Below are positions 1 through 7,372 of a DNA stretch of 64,000 nt, one piece after another. Below the pieces are notes generated by a model. It ran no database searches. It was not told where the DNA came from and saw nothing but the letters and a program-made list of their open reading frames with translations. Position numbers and translations under genes: made by a program. Source of the DNA: Phycisphaeraceae bacterium (GTDB lineage Bacteria; Planctomycetota; Phycisphaerae; Phycisphaerales; UBA1924); NCBI GenBank assembly GCA_026126305.1, contig JAHCJI010000006.1, forward strand, positions 1 through 64,000, given 5' to 3'. Position 1 is the first letter of the stretch. Every line of letters begins with the position of its first letter.

Positions 1-1181
1 GGCGGGCCATCGGCCGTGTCGGTGGCTTCGGCGGCGGCGGCCTCGCCCGCGTCGTCTGACGTCGGGCCGTGCAGCAGCGGCGGCTCGTTGGCCGGCTCGT
101 CCACGTCCGAGCCCGCCTTCGCGAAGACCAGCCGGCCCGCGGAGGTCTGCAAGGTGCTGCGCACCGTCAGCATCACGCGCTCGCCGATCAGGCCCGCGCC
201 GTCCTCGGCCACGATCATGGTGCCGTCGTCGAGGTAGCCCACGGCCTGGCCCGCCTGCTCGCCCGAGCGCAGCAGGTAGACCTCCACCCGCTCGCCGGGC
301 ATGACGTTGGACCGCATCGACTGGGCGATGGCGTGCAGGTTCAGCACGCGCACGCCGTGGATGCTGGCGGCCCGTTCCAGGCCCGAGTCGGTGGTGACGA
401 TGGTGGCCGGCGTGCGCCGGGCCAGCTCGACGAGGGCCTGGTCCACCTCCACCACCGCCTGGCTGCCCGACTCGATGGTCACCTCCACCGCGCTGGAGCG
501 CTGCAGCCGCCGCACGGCGTCCAGCCCGGCCCGGCCGCGGCCGCGCTTCATGCGGTCGTGGCTGTCGCTGAGCCTTTGGAGCTCGTCGAGCACGAACTGG
601 GCCACGATGACCCGGCTCTGGAACAGGCCCGTCTCGGCCAGGGCCAGCACGCGCCCGTCGATCAGCGCGCTGGTGTCCAGCAGCCAGGGCTGGGGCCCGC
701 GGATCTGCCGGCTGAACTCGACGTAGGGGATCACCAGCCGCAGGTCGTCCTGGGTCTGGAGCACCGTGACGATGGCCAGGTAGGCCAGGCCGATGCCCAG
801 CAGGATCTTGCCCATGGCCATCAGCTCGGGCAGCTTGATCTCCCAGGCCTCCACCACCACGTCGATGACCGCCCAGAGCACCAGCGTGGCCACCGTGGCC
901 AGCACCAGCCCCACGAACACGCTCACCAGCGTGGCGATCTTCTTGCGCGGCGTCAGCAGGTCGATGGCGATGGCCGAGGCGGCGATCACCACCGCGGCGA
1001 TCATCGTGGCCCACCAGTACAGGCTGGCCAGCGGCGAGTCGCTGGGGTCTCCCGAGATGGGCGGGCGCAGGATGAACAGCAGGGCCACGGTCAGGAACAG
1101 GGCAAAGAAGCCCACCCGCACGATGGTCACCAGCAGGTGCCGCTGGCGTTGCTGCTGTTCCAATGGATCGAACCCGGGCAT
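1..1181 (-). CDS. PIN/TRAM-domain membrane protein, C-terminus outside window
   Basis: The frame starts at the ATG at 1181 behind a perfect AGGAGG (1185-1190) and is still open at the window edge, so 393 residues are visible. Residues 1-145 hold about four hydrophobic segments. A PIN nuclease-like domain follows (about 165-285) with the usual acidic positions in LLDTSALIDG, VLDELQRL and TTDSGLER. A TRAM RNA-binding domain (about 290-352) and an Ala/Glu-rich tail come next. This order matches the YacL-type PIN/TRAM family, thought to act on RNA at the membrane; the substrate is generally unknown. The family call is firm, the function is inference. Confidence 0.9.
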   Translation of the reverse strand, partial: MPGFDPLEQQQRQRHLLVTIVRVGFFALFLTVALLFILRPPISGDPSDSPLASLYWWATMIAAVVIAASAIAIDLLTPRKKIATLVSVFVGLVLATVATLVLWAVIDVVVEAWEIKLPELMAMGKILLGIGLAYLAIVTVLQTQDDLRLVIPYVEFSRQIRGPQPWLLDTSALIDGRVLALAETGLFQSRVIVAQFVLDELQRLSDSHDRMKRGRGRAGLDAVRRLQRSSAVEVTIESGSQAVVEVDQALVELARRTPATIVTTDSGLERAASIHGVRVLNLHAIAQSMRSNVMPGERVEVYLLRSGEQAGQAVGYLDDGTMIVAEDGAGLIGERVMLTVRSTLQTSAGRLVFAKAGSDVDEPANEPPLLHGPTSDDAGEAAAAEATDTADGP

Positions 1182-1366
1182 ACGCCTCCTCACCAGACGG
1201 GGTGCTGCGAAACCGGCCCCAGGCCCCCAGGCCCGCCGCCGCCACCCCATCATCGACCATACGCCCCCCGGGCCCTGCCTGTTGCCCCAAAGGGTCGTAC
1301 CCGATACCATGCCCGCTCGCCCCTCCCCTGGGCATGACGTGGTACTGACGGAGTTCGGGGGATTCT

Positions 1367-1497
1367 GGGGGGTTCTGGTTGGTGGCCGGGCCCGGTGCGT
1401 GGGCGACCCCGTGAACCGGGTCAGGGCCTGACCGCAGCAGCCCTAAGCGGCGGCCGCCCGGCGCCGCCGGTGTCCTGGCCACCAACCGGGGCCCCTG
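1367..1497 (+). ncRNA. ffs: Signal recognition particle RNA (bacterial 4.5S type)
   Basis: The conserved SRP helix 8 core is present. GTGAACC leads into GGTCAGG (1419-1425), a 10-nt apical part, then AGCAGCC (1436-1442) and TAAG, the same order and spacing as E. coli 4.5S RNA. The ends pair: GGTTGGTGGCC (1377-1387) is the exact complement of 1477-1487, and GGGG (1369-1372) can pair with CCCC (1492-1495). This gives a rod of about 127 nt. The apical loop is not the common GGAA (it reads GCCTGACCGC), which lowers certainty slightly. It would bind Ffh for co-translational protein targeting. Exact ends are estimated from the pairing. Confidence 0.75.
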
Positions 1498-1499
1498 AA

Positions 1500-1677
1500 G
1501 GGGCATTAGGCATTAGGCATTAGGGATTAGGCATTAGGAATTGGCAATAGTTCAGAAGCCCAATGCCCAATCCCTAATGCCCAATCCCCAATGCCCAATC
1601 CCCAATGCCCAATGCCTCATGCCTAATCCCCAATGCCTCATCCCTGGGGTTTGCTGGGATGATGCCGGTTCCCGATG
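1500..1677. repeat. Degenerate heptamer repeat forming a long inverted repeat
   Basis: GGCATTAGG-type units (about 1501-1540) are followed by the complementary CCCAATGCC/CCTAATGCC units (about 1558-1650), so the two halves can fold into one imperfect hairpin around 1541-1557. The same kind of heptamer hairpin occurs at 14035-14310, and related CGGCAATCGG versions lie at 14665-14745 and 24761-24850. Each sits beside a 21-bp-period array. No coding potential is apparent. Confidence 0.8.
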
Positions 1678-1908
1678 GACGCTTTTCGGTTTGATCCAAG
1701 GCCTTCCCGGTTCCATTTCAGGCCTTTTCGGTTCCATTTGAGGCCTTCCCGGCTCCATTTCAGGCCTTCCCGGTTCTATTTGAGGCCTTCCCGGTTCCAT
1801 TTCAGGCCTTCCCGGCTCCATTTCAGGCCTTCCCGGTTCCATTTGAGGCCTTTTCGGTTCCATTTGAGGCCTTGTCGGTTCCATTTGAGGCCTCGTCGGG
1901 AACCGATG
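1678..1908. repeat. 21-bp tandem array I (about 11 units)
   Basis: Units start at 1699, 1720, 1741, 1762, 1783, 1804, 1825, 1846, 1867 and 1888, exactly 21 bp apart, with one degenerate unit before them. Each has AGGCC, a C/T-rich stretch and GGTTCCATTT. Because 21 is a multiple of three, all frames give seven-residue peptide repeats; I read these as by-products, not genes. The unit differs from those of the other arrays in the window. Confidence 0.92.
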
Positions 1909-1974
1909 ACCGGCTCAGAAACCCCCCTGAGGGGCCGCGGGGGGCGTTTTCCCGATCGGGATGCGAACAAAAGA
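1909..1974. repeat. Diverged copy of the repeat-element left box
   Basis: This stretch directly follows array I. It aligns by eye with the 80-bp box found at 14312-14391 and 24470-24549: a CCGG/CTC start, GAAACCCCCCTGAGGGG, GGGGGGC, TTTTCCCGA and GGATGC in the same order. It is much more diverged than the other two copies are from each other. It carries the same C-run/G-run hairpin next to a T-run. Confidence 0.55.
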
Positions 1975-2228
1975 TTGGGGCGGGTCCAAAAAGAATCAAA
2001 AAATATTCGCGCCCGTGCTCAAGTGGCCCCCGGCGATGCCCGAAAACCTTGGCGGGCCGGGCACGGTTGCCCGGCGAGAGGCTCGTATGCGGCCATGGCC
2101 GCAAAGGACCGGCACATGCGCGGTCGGAAGTTTTTATCGTTGGCGGGCGCGGCAGCGCGCTCCCGCCGGGCACCCTCGCACACGGGCGGCGCACCGCGCG
2201 CGGCCGCATATAAGAATGGAAGTGGATC

Positions 2229-2903
2229 ATGACGGTCATACCAACGGGCATCGCAGAGTCCATCGCCTGGGTCAACGCGCACCTGAGCGTGTGGCTGGCC
2301 AACCCCGCGGCCATCGGCCTGACCCAGGACGACGTGGCCGAACTGGCCGCCCTGGTGGGCACGGCCCAGCAGCGGCTGCTGGCCGCCCAGCAGGCCCGGG
2401 CCGCCAGCAAGGGGGCAACGCTCGCGCTGCACGCGGGCGTGGACGATATGCGCGGCTTCACGCAGGCGCAGATCGACCGCATCCGCGTGCACGCGAGGCT
2501 GAGCCCCAACCCGGCCCTGGTGTACCAGGCCGCCGACATCCCCCCCCCGGCAGCGCCAAGCCCCACGCCCGCGCCGGGCACGCCCTTTGGTTTTGGCATC
2601 GGCCTGGACCAGGACGGCGTGATCGAACTTACTTTCAAGTGCGTCAACCCCGGCAGCAACGGCGGGGTGACGTATAAGATCGAGCGCAGCCTGTCCGGCC
2701 AGCAGGGGCCGTACTTCTATCTCAAGACCGTGGGCGAACGCAAGTTCTCCGACGACACGATCCCGCCGGGCACGGGCCTGGTTTCTTACAAGCTGACGGC
2801 CATCCGCTCGACCCAGCCGGGCTCGCCGGGTTACTTCGCCGTGCGCTTCGGCGCGGGCAACCAGGCGACGATCGTCGAGGTGGATAAGGACGAGGCGGCC
2901 TGA
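2229..2903 (+). CDS. Hypothetical protein with fibronectin-III-like C-terminal half
   Basis: The product has 224 residues and no signal peptide or membrane segment. The N-terminal half is helical and Ala/Gln-rich (about residues 1-85). A Pro/Ala linker with PSPTPAPG follows near residue 115. The C-terminal half looks like a beta-sandwich, with alternating strands such as YKIERSL, YFYLKTV and VSYKLTAIRS; this pattern resembles fibronectin type III. The start follows a TATAAG-like hexamer (2209-2214) and a GGAAG. It lies alone between repeat array I and manC. Function is unknown; the fold assignment is inference from strand pattern only. Confidence 0.75.
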   Translation: MTVIPTGIAESIAWVNAHLSVWLANPAAIGLTQDDVAELAALVGTAQQRLLAAQQARAASKGATLALHAGVDDMRGFTQAQIDRIRVHARLSPNPALVYQAADIPPPAAPSPTPAPGTPFGFGIGLDQDGVIELTFKCVNPGSNGGVTYKIERSLSGQQGPYFYLKTVGERKFSDDTIPPGTGLVSYKLTAIRSTQPGSPGYFAVRFGAGNQATIVEVDKDEAA

Positions 2904-3080
2904 GGGCTGGCCGTCCGCGGCACGCCGCGCGTTCGATGGGCCCCGGGGGCCATGGGCTGATGGGAATCGGGCCCGTGGCACCCGGGGCTCTTTGTGTCTG
3001 GGGGCGGCTGGCCGATGCCAGGGGGCGATGGGCCGCGGGCGGTGCTGGCCCGTGGCCGGCCCCCATGGCCGGAGCCCGTC

Positions 3081-3086
3081 TACGCT
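3081..3086 (+). promoter_or_regulatory. Putative leaderless -10 hexamer for manC
   Basis: TACGCT ends 6 nt before the ATG at 3093, so transcription would begin at or next to the start codon. No Shine-Dalgarno is present. It is one of nine similar cases in the window. Confidence 0.5.
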
Positions 3087-3092
3087 CGCCCG

Positions 3093-4250
3093 ATGGACGA
3101 GCACCGATACGCGATGGTGATGGCCGGGGGCTCGGGCACGCGGCTGTGGCCCATGAGCCGGCGCGAGCGGCCCAAGCAGCTGCTGCGCTTCCTGGTCGAG
3201 CCCGGCCAACAGCGGCCGCGCAGCCTCATCGAGGTCTCCGCCGGGCGGTTGGCCGGCCTCGTGCCGCCGGGCAACGTGCGGGTGTGCACGCTCGAACGCT
3301 ACCGCGACGCCGTGGCCGATGCCCTGGGCGGGGTGTTGCCCGGGCTTTCTCCCGAGCAGATCATCGGCGAGCCGGTGGGGCGCGACACGGCCAACGCCAT
3401 CGGCCTGGCGGCGGCGCTGCTGGCGATGCGCGACCCCGACGCGGCCTTCTGCGTCATGACCGCCGACCACGTCATCGAGCCGGTGGAGCGTTTCCAGCGG
3501 GTCGTGCGGCTGGGCTTCGAGCTGGTCGAGCGCTCGCCGCGCACGCTGGTGACCTTCTCCATCGAGCCCACGCACCCGGCCACGGGCTACGGCTACGTGC
3601 GCCGCGGGGCGGCCATCGAAGGCACCGGCGGGCTGGGCTTTGCCGTCGAGCGGTTCGTGGAAAAGCCCGACGAGGCCACGGCCCGGGCCTACCTGGCCGA
3701 GGGCGTCTACGGCTGGAACAGCGGCATGTTCGTGTGGAAGGCGGCGGCCTTCCTGGACGCCCTGCGCGCGTTCCTGCCCGCCTCGCACGAGGGGCTGATG
3801 GAAATCGCCCGGGCCTGGGACACGCCCGACCGCAACGCCGTGCTGGGCCGCGTGTACCCCGAACTGCCCAAAAGGAGCGTGGACTACGCCGTGATGGAGC
3901 CGGCCACGACGCCAGAAGCCCAAGGGGTGCAAGGCGGGCCGATCCAGGTCGCGACGCTGAAGATGGACGTGTCGTGGCTGGACGTGGGCTCGTGGGCCAG
4001 CTACGCCGGCACGCTGCCGGCCGACGCCGCGGCCAACCGCGTGGCGGCGACGGCCACCGGGGCCCACGCCATCGCGCACGACAGTTCGGGCAACCTGATC
4101 GTCAACGACCAGCCCGGGCACGCCATCGCGCTCCTGGGCTGCCACGACCTGGTGGTGGTGCATACCGCCGGGGCCACGCTCATCATGCCCGCGGCCCGGG
4201 CCGAGCAGCTCAAGGACCTGCACGCGAGGCTGCCCGACCCGCTGCTGTAG
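3093..4250 (+). CDS. manC: Mannose-1-phosphate guanylyltransferase
   Basis: The 385-residue protein makes GDP-mannose from GTP and mannose-1-phosphate for surface polysaccharide. The nucleotidyltransferase signature AGGSGTRLWPMSRRERPKQ is at residues 9-27, and the FVEKPD sugar-phosphate motif lies near residue 190. GWNSGMFVWK and the WLDVGSWASY region are also typical of the family. The length suits a single-domain GDP-mannose pyrophosphorylase without the isomerase domain. An upstream in-frame ATG at 2994 would add 33 low-complexity residues. I prefer 3093 because the family N-terminus begins there and a TACGCT -10 lies 6 nt upstream. Confidence 0.93.
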   Translation: MDEHRYAMVMAGGSGTRLWPMSRRERPKQLLRFLVEPGQQRPRSLIEVSAGRLAGLVPPGNVRVCTLERYRDAVADALGGVLPGLSPEQIIGEPVGRDTANAIGLAAALLAMRDPDAAFCVMTADHVIEPVERFQRVVRLGFELVERSPRTLVTFSIEPTHPATGYGYVRRGAAIEGTGGLGFAVERFVEKPDEATARAYLAEGVYGWNSGMFVWKAAAFLDALRAFLPASHEGLMEIARAWDTPDRNAVLGRVYPELPKRSVDYAVMEPATTPEAQGVQGGPIQVATLKMDVSWLDVGSWASYAGTLPADAAANRVAATATGAHAIAHDSSGNLIVNDQPGHAIALLGCHDLVVVHTAGATLIMPAARAEQLKDLHARLPDPLL

Positions 4251-4316
4251 CGCCGCTGGAATCGACGCGGTACGATGCACCGACGGAGCCAGTGGAGGGC
4301 AAAGGGGGCGAGGGGC

Positions 4317-5702
4317 ATGGCTGGCTTGGGTTTCTCGCAACGCATCGCGCTGCTGGTGTCCGGGCACCTGGTCCTGGCCAGCGTGCCCATGCTCGTGGCC
4401 ATGGTGGCCGCGCCGGCACTTGCCCCGACCCCTTCCCCGGCCCCTGCCCAGGGCATGGGCGGACGCGGGCTGTGGGTCGAGTTCGGCGTGGCGCTGGGCT
4501 ACGCGGCCCTGGGCCTGTTCGCCGTGCAGTTCGTGCTCATCGGCCGCGTGGGCGTGCTGTCGCGCCGCATCGGGCAGGACTCGCTGCTGGGCCTGCACAA
4601 GTGGGCGGGCATCGCCGCCGCGGCGTTCCTGTGGGCCCACCCGGTGGTGCTGATCGCGGCCAGGCCGGGCTACGCCGAGTTCTTCGACCCGCGCGTGAAC
4701 GCGCCGCGGGCCCTGGCCCTGGCTGCGGCCCTGGCGGCCATCACCGGGCTGATCGTGCTGTCGGTGCTGCGGCGGCGCCTGGGCCTGCCGTACGAGTGGT
4801 GGCGCCTGACGCACGCCGGGCTGGCGGCGCTGCTGATGCTCATCGCCCTGGCCCACAGCGTCATGGTGGGCCACTACACCAGCACCATCGCCACCATCGC
4901 CATGACGGCCGCGTTCTGCCTGGCGCCGCTGGCGATCCTGGGCTGGGTCCACGTCGTCGGACCCCTGCGGCGCAGGCCCTGGCGCGTGTCGGCGGTGGAG
5001 CCCGTGCGCCCCCGCGTGTGGGCGGTGGAGCTGACCACCGACGACCAGAACGCGGGCATCGCCTTCGAGCCCGGGCAGTTCGCCTGGCTGGCCTTCGGCG
5101 ATGGGCCCTTGCAGCTTCGCCAGCACCCCTTCACCATCGCCAGCAGCGCCGGCGCGAAGGGCCAGCGCCAGCAGCGCCTGGCCTTCACGATCAAGGAATT
5201 GGGCGACTTCACCGCCACCATCGGCCAACTGCCCGTGGGCACGCGGGCGTGGGTGGAGGGGCCCGCGGGCGGCTTTGGCCTGCCGCCGCACGCCCGGGGG
5301 GCCATCCTCATCGCCGGGGGCATCGGCATCACGCCCATGCTCAGCATCCTGCGGACCATGGCCGACCGCGGCGACCGGCGGCGGGCCATCCTGCTCTATG
5401 GCAACGAGACGCTCGAGAAGGCCGCCCACACCGACGAACTGGAAGCCCTGGGCAAGCGCCTGGACCTGGCCATCATCCACGTGCCCGAGCAACCGCCCGA
5501 GCACGCGCCCGACGGCTGGCAGGGGCCCAGCGGGTACATCGACCGGGCGATGCTCGAGCGCGTGGTCGATCGGGATCGCCTGGAAGGCGACCACGCCCTG
5601 GTCTGCGGGCCCGACGCCATGATGGACGCCGTCGAGGACGCGCTGCTGGCCCTGGGCGTTGGCCGGGAACGCATCCACAGCGAACGCTTCAACATCGTGT
5701 AG
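4317..5702 (+). CDS. Ferric-reductase-like transmembrane flavoprotein
   Basis: The product has about 461 residues. The N-terminal half has several membrane helices with paired histidines (LHKWAG, WAHP, THAG, LAHS), as expected for heme-binding ferric reductase/NOX membrane domains. The C-terminal half is a ferredoxin-NADP reductase module. It shows an FAD-binding motif RQHPFTIAS, a nucleotide-binding motif GGIGITPMLSIL and a terminal CGPDAMMDAVEDAL. It should move electrons from NAD(P)H through FAD and heme across the membrane; the acceptor is unknown. An ATG at 4275 is in frame, but 4317 follows a G-rich AGGGGGCGAGGGG and gives a better N-terminus. It lies 66 nt after manC. Confidence 0.85.
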   Translation: MAGLGFSQRIALLVSGHLVLASVPMLVAMVAAPALAPTPSPAPAQGMGGRGLWVEFGVALGYAALGLFAVQFVLIGRVGVLSRRIGQDSLLGLHKWAGIAAAAFLWAHPVVLIAARPGYAEFFDPRVNAPRALALAAALAAITGLIVLSVLRRRLGLPYEWWRLTHAGLAALLMLIALAHSVMVGHYTSTIATIAMTAAFCLAPLAILGWVHVVGPLRRRPWRVSAVEPVRPRVWAVELTTDDQNAGIAFEPGQFAWLAFGDGPLQLRQHPFTIASSAGAKGQRQQRLAFTIKELGDFTATIGQLPVGTRAWVEGPAGGFGLPPHARGAILIAGGIGITPMLSILRTMADRGDRRRAILLYGNETLEKAAHTDELEALGKRLDLAIIHVPEQPPEHAPDGWQGPSGYIDRAMLERVVDRDRLEGDHALVCGPDAMMDAVEDALLALGVGRERIHSERFNIV

Positions 5703-5735
5703 CGAACTGGACGCCGCGTAACGCCCGGAGAAACC

Positions 5736-5843
5736 ATGGCCCGCACGCCCGCCCGAAGCCACGTCATCGTCCGCCGCCTGGCGTTGGTGGTCGCTTTGGC
5801 ATTGCTGGCCTTGTCGTTCGTGGTGGCGATGCTGCGGGCGTGA
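5736..5843 (+). CDS. 35-residue single-pass membrane peptide
   Basis: A short frame starts at ATG 5736, 5 nt after GGAG (5727-5730), and ends with TGA at 5841. It encodes an Arg-rich start (MARTPARSHVIVRR) followed by one hydrophobic helix of about 17 residues. It fits exactly between the flavoprotein stop and ruvX without overlap. The Shine-Dalgarno, the positive-inside pattern and the compact placement support expression. No family is recognised, and a chance frame cannot be excluded. Confidence 0.5.
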   Translation: MARTPARSHVIVRRLALVVALALLALSFVVAMLRA

Positions 5844-5878
5844 AACCCGCCCGTGCCGGTGGTAGGCTCTCTCGGCCC

Positions 5879-6382
5879 ATGACCATCACCCGATACATCG
5901 CCGTCGACCTGGGCGACCGCCGGACCGGCCTGGCCGTGGCCGACAGCCTGACGCGGGTGGCAAGCCCGTGGAAGGTGCTCGAGGTGCCCATCGAGCACGA
6001 GGACGGCGGGCGGCTCATCGACGAGATCGCCCGCGCCATCGCCCGCGACTATCCCTCGGCCCGGGGCCTCGAACTGGTCGTGGGCCTGCCCCTGCACCTG
6101 GACGGGCGCGAGAGCGAGCGGTCGAAGCTGGCAAGGGAATTTGCCCAGCGGCTGGGGGCCAAGCTGGGCCTGCCCGTCCACCTGGCGGACGAACGCCTGA
6201 CGAGCAAGCAGGCCGACTGGGCGATGGGCCAGAGCGGCCTGACGCACCTCCAGAAGAAAAAACGGCGCGATGCGATCGCCGCCGCCGCACTCCTTCAGGG
6301 GTTCCTCAACGAGGAGTCCCAGGCCAGCAGCACCCCTCCGGCGCATCCCAATGATGTGTCGGAGCCGGACCCAGGAGCTTGA
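5879..6382 (+). CDS. ruvX: Putative pre-16S rRNA nuclease / Holliday junction resolvase RuvX (YqgF)
   Basis: The 167-residue protein has the RNase-H-fold YqgF signatures in order: AVDLGDRRTGLAV near the N-terminus, VVGLPLHLDG, LADERLTSKQA and DAIAAAALLQGFL. The acidic residues in the first, third and last blocks form the usual metal site. Family members process the 5' end of 16S rRNA and were first proposed as crossover-junction resolvases. The C-terminal 20 residues are a Pro/Ser-rich extension. No Shine-Dalgarno is seen; TAGGCT (5863-5868) lies 10 nt before the ATG. The next gene begins 3 nt after the stop. Confidence 0.92.
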   Translation: MTITRYIAVDLGDRRTGLAVADSLTRVASPWKVLEVPIEHEDGGRLIDEIARAIARDYPSARGLELVVGLPLHLDGRESERSKLAREFAQRLGAKLGLPVHLADERLTSKQADWAMGQSGLTHLQKKKRRDAIAAAALLQGFLNEESQASSTPPAHPNDVSEPDPGA

Positions 6383-6385
6383 CCG

Positions 6386-7327
6386 ATGCGCATGGACGTA
6401 CGCCCCATCTTGGCCGCCCTTGGCCTGTTGCTCTCGACGGCGGCCCACGCCCAGACCAGCCAGCCCGCGTCTTCGCCGGCATCCCCTGCCTTCCAGAGCG
6501 CCGAAGAGGTGCTCGAAGCCCTCGAACGTGCCGACGAGGGCCTGCGGACCTTCACCTCGGAAGTGACCTACGCGACCATCCCCGACCTGGGTGGGGCGAT
6601 GACGACTCGGCGTGGGCGCCTGGCCTTTGCCGTCGAACCCTCGCCCGAGGGTGGGGCCCCGCGTCGCCGCTTTGGCATCCACTTCGAGAGCCGCTGGGTG
6701 GGCACGCGACTGATCGACGGCCCCGAGGCCAAGCAGACCATCGCCTTCGATGGCAATTGGCTCGTCGAGAAGAACTACGCCAACCAGACCATCGAACGGC
6801 GCGAGATCGTGCCCGCGGGCCGCACCGTCGACCCTTTCGAGCTGGGCGACGGGCCCTTTCCGCCGCTGCCCATCGGCCAGAAGCGCGAGGTCATCCTGGC
6901 GCGATACGCCGTGCGGCTTGTACCCGTGCATGATGGCCTGGAACCAGACCCCGACCTGGACCCGCAAGACCCCGACGATGCGGCCCTGCTCACGATGGCA
7001 AACCGACTGAAGGCTTTTACCAGCGGCTGCACGCAAATCGTGCTGACTCCCCGCGGCGGCGAGGGCGATGGCAGGTTCTCGCAGATCCGCCTGTGGTATC
7101 GTCCCGGGCCCGATGGCCGGCTGCTGCCCAACTTGTCGCGCACCATCGACACCCACTCGCGCAACGTGTCCATCGTCATGCTCTACCACCCCCTGGAGAT
7201 CAACGGCCCAGCGGCCGAAGAACTTCTCTCCATCGAACCACCCGAGGGCTGGCCCGTGCGTGTCTATCCACTGGAAGAAGCCGCCACCACCGGGACAACC
7301 AGCACAACCCCCCGGGGTGCCCCATAA
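6386..7327 (+). CDS. Secreted LolA-like lipoprotein-carrier-fold protein
   Basis: The 313-residue product starts with a clear Sec signal peptide (LAALGLLLSTAAHAQ) and a Ser/Pro linker. Its body resembles the LolA/outer-membrane lipoprotein-sorting fold. SAEEVLEALERADEGLRTF precedes repeated curved-sheet strands such as RRRFGIHF, IAFDGNWLVEK and FSQIRLWY, and the end has a short Thr-rich tail. LolA-type proteins shuttle lipoproteins through the periplasm; planctomycete homologues are often unassigned. It lies 3 nt after ruvX and is probably co-transcribed. The fold call is moderate and the function is inferred. Confidence 0.7.
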   Translation: MRMDVRPILAALGLLLSTAAHAQTSQPASSPASPAFQSAEEVLEALERADEGLRTFTSEVTYATIPDLGGAMTTRRGRLAFAVEPSPEGGAPRRRFGIHFESRWVGTRLIDGPEAKQTIAFDGNWLVEKNYANQTIERREIVPAGRTVDPFELGDGPFPPLPIGQKREVILARYAVRLVPVHDGLEPDPDLDPQDPDDAALLTMANRLKAFTSGCTQIVLTPRGGEGDGRFSQIRLWYRPGPDGRLLPNLSRTIDTHSRNVSIVMLYHPLEINGPAAEELLSIEPPEGWPVRVYPLEEAATTGTTSTTPRGAP

Positions 7328-7372
7328 TCGGCGCAATTTCCCGGAGCCGAAGGGCCTGTTGGTGCGAAGAAC

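Noticed and set aside
2019..5762. Very long minus-strand frame of over 1,200 codons, and similar ones at 26107-29493 and 5396-7798
   Set aside because: They lie opposite manC, the flavoprotein, ppk and neuB. The products are Arg/Pro/His/Gly-rich without motifs, as expected for antisense frames in GC-rich DNA.
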